A stretch of DNA of 55,115 bases, taken from assembly GCA_903876795.1 (NCBI GenBank), contig CAIRBK010000058.1, positions 1 through 55,115 on the forward strand. Reading direction: 5' to 3'. The notes below the pieces were generated by a model. It made no database searches. It was not told where the DNA came from and was given only the letters and a program-made list of their open reading frames with translations. The translations under genes were made by a program, and so were the position numbers. The DNA comes from an uncultured Verrucomicrobiota bacterium (GTDB lineage: Bacteria > Verrucomicrobiota > Verrucomicrobiia > Opitutales > Opitutaceae). Each line of letters starts with the position of its first letter. Within the stretch, counting starts at the first letter, position 1. Positions 52,982 through 55,115 of the stretch are shown piece after piece.

Positions 52982-53467
52982 ATGGCCAACCCCGGAACCA
53001 TCGTCACCGTTTGCACCGCCAACATCTGTCGCAGCCCCATGGCCGAAGCCCTGCTCCGCCACGCCTTGCGCGCCCAACCGGAGCCGCTCAAATCGTGGAA
53101 AGTCGTTTCCGCCGGCGTGGCCGCGCGACCCGGCGATCGCGTGTCGGAAAACTCGGTGACCGCCCTGAAAAAAGTGGGCCTGGACATCAAGGCACACACC
53201 AGCCAGCCGCTCACCCGCAAATTGATCGAGGACGCCGTGGCGATTCTCTGCATGACCGAGAGCCACCGGGCGATGATCCAGATCGGCTTCGATCCGGCCC
53301 CGCGCAACGTCTACCTCTTCCGCGAATTCATGCCGCGCGCCGCCGACAAGGAAATCGGGGACCCCTTCGGCGGTTCGCTGGCCGAATACGAGGCCTGCCG
53401 CGACGAGATGGTCGAGGCCATCCCGTCGCTCGTCGAGTTTCTCAAGGAACTGGCCGGGAAACGATAA
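52982..53467 (+). CDS. Low-molecular-weight protein-tyrosine phosphatase
   Basis: A 161-residue phosphatase. The P-loop VCTANICRSPMAEALLR has the CX5R motif with nucleophile Cys11 and Arg17. The general acid Asp is in IGDPFGGSLAEYEAC near residue 125. ILCMTESHRAMIQ is also family-typical. Homologues include Wzb-type regulators of exopolysaccharide kinases and arginine phosphatases (YwlE-like); the sequence alone does not decide. About 60 bp after the hypothetical gene. Confidence 0.9.
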   Translation: MANPGTIVTVCTANICRSPMAEALLRHALRAQPEPLKSWKVVSAGVAARPGDRVSENSVTALKKVGLDIKAHTSQPLTRKLIEDAVAILCMTESHRAMIQIGFDPAPRNVYLFREFMPRAADKEIGDPFGGSLAEYEACRDEMVEAIPSLVEFLKELAGKR

Positions 53468-53572
53468 TCCGCGCAACCGAATAACCCCGGCCCTCCGCAA
53501 ACACCACCGGGCGGGCTTTTCGCGTCGCAGCCGTCACCGCAGACGGGCCTCAGCCGCCCTCCCTGTCCGACG

Positions 53573-54361
53573 TCAAAGTCCGACTTCGCGGAGGCGCTGG
53601 ATGTGGTGGGCGGGGATGCGCGCCTCCACGCCCGGCGTGGTTCTCAGCCGCACGGCCCCGCTCGTATCAATGCCCAGAAAATGTCCGCAGGTGGCCGCAA
53701 GCGTGACCCCCCGGGCCGGCTCCAAAATCACCGCGCGAGGCTCGCCCCAGGACGACGCCAACAAGCGGGCGAATCCCGCCAGGTGCCGGCAGCCGAACTC
53801 CTCGTGCGCCCGGCGGATCGCCCGCAGAAGCGCGGCGGCCAGCGCGGGTTTTTCCGGCAGGGACTCGCCGCCGGGGAGATCGGAGATACGCCCGGCGCAG
53901 CCACCCAGGGCGTAATCGACCAGCCAGGGGCGGTTGGTGATGTTGAGCCCGAGGCCGACCAGCAGGGTGCGCGGGCCGCCTTGCTCGACGAGGATGCCCC
54001 CGACCTTGGCGTAGCCCGCCATGAGGTCGTTGGGCCAGCGCAGCCGCAGCCCGGCGACGCCGAGAGCCAGCAGCTCCTCGCGCACCGCCCAGCCCACCGC
54101 GAGGGCAAATCCCCGCGCGGCCAGCGCGTCGCCCGCGTAGGGCAGCACCGCCGTGAGGTAGAGCCCTCCCGGGTCGGAGACAAACACCCGGTCGGCCTGG
54201 CCGCGGCCGGAGGTCTGCTCGTCGGCCCACACCGCCGACCAGGCGGGCAGCGGGCGCGCGAGTTCCTGGGTGGAGACGACGCGCCCGCGATGCTCGATCA
54301 CCCAGTCGGGCAAAGGAGCGTGGTCCGGCGCCTGCGTGGAGAGTAAGGGCGCGGAGGTCAT
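53573..54361 (-). CDS. birA: Biotin--[acetyl-CoA-carboxylase] ligase
   Basis: A 262-residue ligase that attaches biotin to carrier lysines. The catalytic domain has WADEQTSGRGQADRVFVSD, where GRG is the biotinoyl-AMP loop in a shortened form, LRLRWPNDLMAGYAKVGGIL and LLVGLGLNITNRPW. The C-terminal SH3-like domain has RLRTTPGVEARIPAHHIQRL. No N-terminal HTH is present, so it is not a repressor. It is next to the OadG-like subunit and the biotin carrier, its probable substrate. Confidence 0.92.
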   Translation of the reverse strand: MTSAPLLSTQAPDHAPLPDWVIEHRGRVVSTQELARPLPAWSAVWADEQTSGRGQADRVFVSDPGGLYLTAVLPYAGDALAARGFALAVGWAVREELLALGVAGLRLRWPNDLMAGYAKVGGILVEQGGPRTLLVGLGLNITNRPWLVDYALGGCAGRISDLPGGESLPEKPALAAALLRAIRRAHEEFGCRHLAGFARLLASSWGEPRAVILEPARGVTLAATCGHFLGIDTSGAVRLRTTPGVEARIPAHHIQRLREVGL

Positions 54362-54373
54362 GGCGGGATCGGG

Positions 54374-54823
54374 TCAACGAATCTGGTGCGACGCAAAAAT
54401 CTGCCGGCGTCCGTCCTGCGCCCAGTCCTGGCTGGCGACCGGGATGATGGCGCTGATGCGATACGCGCCCTGCACGGAGAGCTTCACGGCGGCGGCGATG
54501 ACCGCCACCAACTCGACGGGGAGCTCGGCCTCGGGCGCGGCCACCGCCGGCGCGGGCGCCGGAGCGGGCGCGCTCGCCGGGACGGCGGGTGCCGGCGGGG
54601 CGGTTTCCCTGGACGGCGCGGGTGCGCGGCCCAGCCGGACGAGTTCGTCGTCGAGCGTGCGCACCCTGGCCGCCAGGCGGCTCACCTGGAGGCCGAGCAC
54701 CAGGACGGCCGCGGCCAGCAGGCCGAGAGCGAGGCAGACGAGCGCGGCGTCGGATGAAAACCCGGGCTCATCGGCGGAGGCCAGAGCGACCGGGAACAAC
54801 GCGGGGAGAGAAATGGCGATCAT
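54374..54823 (-). CDS. OadG-like membrane subunit of a biotin-dependent decarboxylase
   Basis: A 149-residue protein with one N-terminal membrane helix (AALVCLALGLLAAAVLVLGLQV) and an Ala/Pro linker of about 50 residues. The C-terminal block LPVELVAVIAAAVKLSVQG and SQDWAQDGRRQIFASHQIR matches the end of the gamma/OadG subunits of Na+-pumping oxaloacetate or methylmalonyl-CoA decarboxylases, whose tail reads WAQEGRRQIFxSH in many species. A short spacer (38 bp) follows from the biotin carrier gene. Confidence 0.8.
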   Translation of the reverse strand: MIAISLPALFPVALASADEPGFSSDAALVCLALGLLAAAVLVLGLQVSRLAARVRTLDDELVRLGRAPAPSRETAPPAPAVPASAPAPAPAPAVAAPEAELPVELVAVIAAAVKLSVQGAYRISAIIPVASQDWAQDGRRQIFASHQIR

Positions 54824-54861
54824 GGCGATGGAAGGGATGGCTCGCGGCGGGCGGGCGGGGT

Positions 54862-55115
54862 TCAGGCCAACGTGACCAACGAGGCGCCCTCCTCGACGGC
54901 GTCGCCGGGGGCGACGAGCACGGCGGTGACCTTGCCCGCCTTGGGGGCGTAGACGAAAGTGTTCATCTTCATGGCCTCAAGGGTGAGCAATTGCGCGCCC
55001 TCGGCCACGTCCTGGCCGGGTTGCACATCGACCGAGACGACTTTGCCGGAGAGCGGGCTGGGCACGCCGCCCGAGGCGGCGCCGGCGGCGGGGCGCGGCG
55101 CGGCGGCGGGCGCGG
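54862..55115 (-). CDS. Biotin carboxyl carrier domain protein (5' end cut by the window)
   Basis: The visible 84 residues form a biotinyl/lipoyl domain: PSPLSGKVVSVDVQPGQDVA, LLTLEAMKMNTFVYAPKAGK and VEEGASLVTLA. The Lys of EAMKM is biotinylated. The frame is open beyond the window edge with an Ala/Pro-rich linker (AAPRPAAGAASGG), so the start lies outside. With the OadG-like subunit and birA next to it, it probably belongs to a Na+-translocating decarboxylase as a separate carrier or as the tail of an alpha subunit. Confidence 0.85.
   Translation of the reverse strand, partial: APAAAPRPAAGAASGGVPSPLSGKVVSVDVQPGQDVAEGAQLLTLEAMKMNTFVYAPKAGKVTAVLVAPGDAVEEGASLVTLA

Overview
The window comes from a GC-rich, Gram-negative chromosome. 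LpxD, BamA, Skp, lipoproteins with lipoboxes and a beta-barrel porin show a lipopolysaccharide outer membrane. Several family versions (HTH protein next to sucC, LOG fusion protein, OadG-like subunit beside a biotin carrier, secreted MsrB/MsrA pair, long Ala/Pro tail on L25) look like Verrucomicrobiota, perhaps the Opitutales. That placement is an inference from the look of the proteins, not a database result.

Layout. 1-3716 is a broken defence island: the 3' end of an AAA_13-type ATPase gene, an apparently intact two-gene type II restriction-modification cassette (C5 methyltransferase plus ApaLI-like endonuclease), and the 3' half of a type I methylase gene (hsdM), with no hsdS or hsdR. 3761-8518 holds two paralogous peptide-binding lipoproteins and a secreted msrB-msrA repair pair. 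9003-11514 is a phosphonate-type ABC importer (phnD-phnC-phnE) behind a tandem-repeat leader.

11559-24523 (minus strand) is a urea-nitrogen locus read right to left: an HTH regulator, an outer-membrane porin, urtA, a terminator, then urtBCDE and ureABCEFGD. Matching -24/-12 (sigma-54) promoter sequences precede both the porin gene and urtA. Together the genes could carry urea across the outer membrane, capture it in the periplasm, import it and hydrolyse it, under nitrogen control.

24658-38226 is core housekeeping: sucCD on the plus strand, then on the minus strand htrA-like protease, prs, lpxD, skp, bamA, dnaB, rplI, ssb, rpsF, pth and rplY, ending at a tRNA-Asn gene.

38181-46643 is an 8.5-kb integrated element inserted at the 3' half of tRNA-Asn. 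It has 46-bp direct repeats as att sites, a tyrosine integrase at the right end, an AlpA-like HTH protein, an initiator-like winged-helix protein, a Toprim/RecA-type primase-helicase and several unknown genes, but no capsid, tail, conjugation or partition genes. This is the plan of phage-inducible chromosomal islands (phage satellites). Both ends carry tandem copies of an 11-bp motif, ACTGTCCCGYT, that fit arm-type integrase sites.

46806-55115 returns to chromosome: a GT4 glycosyltransferase, a secreted FKBP isomerase, a large protein ending in a LOG/lysine-decarboxylase-like Rossmann domain, purD, a small exported protein, a low-molecular-weight phosphatase, birA, and the start of a biotin-dependent decarboxylase locus (OadG-like subunit and a biotin carrier cut by the window edge).
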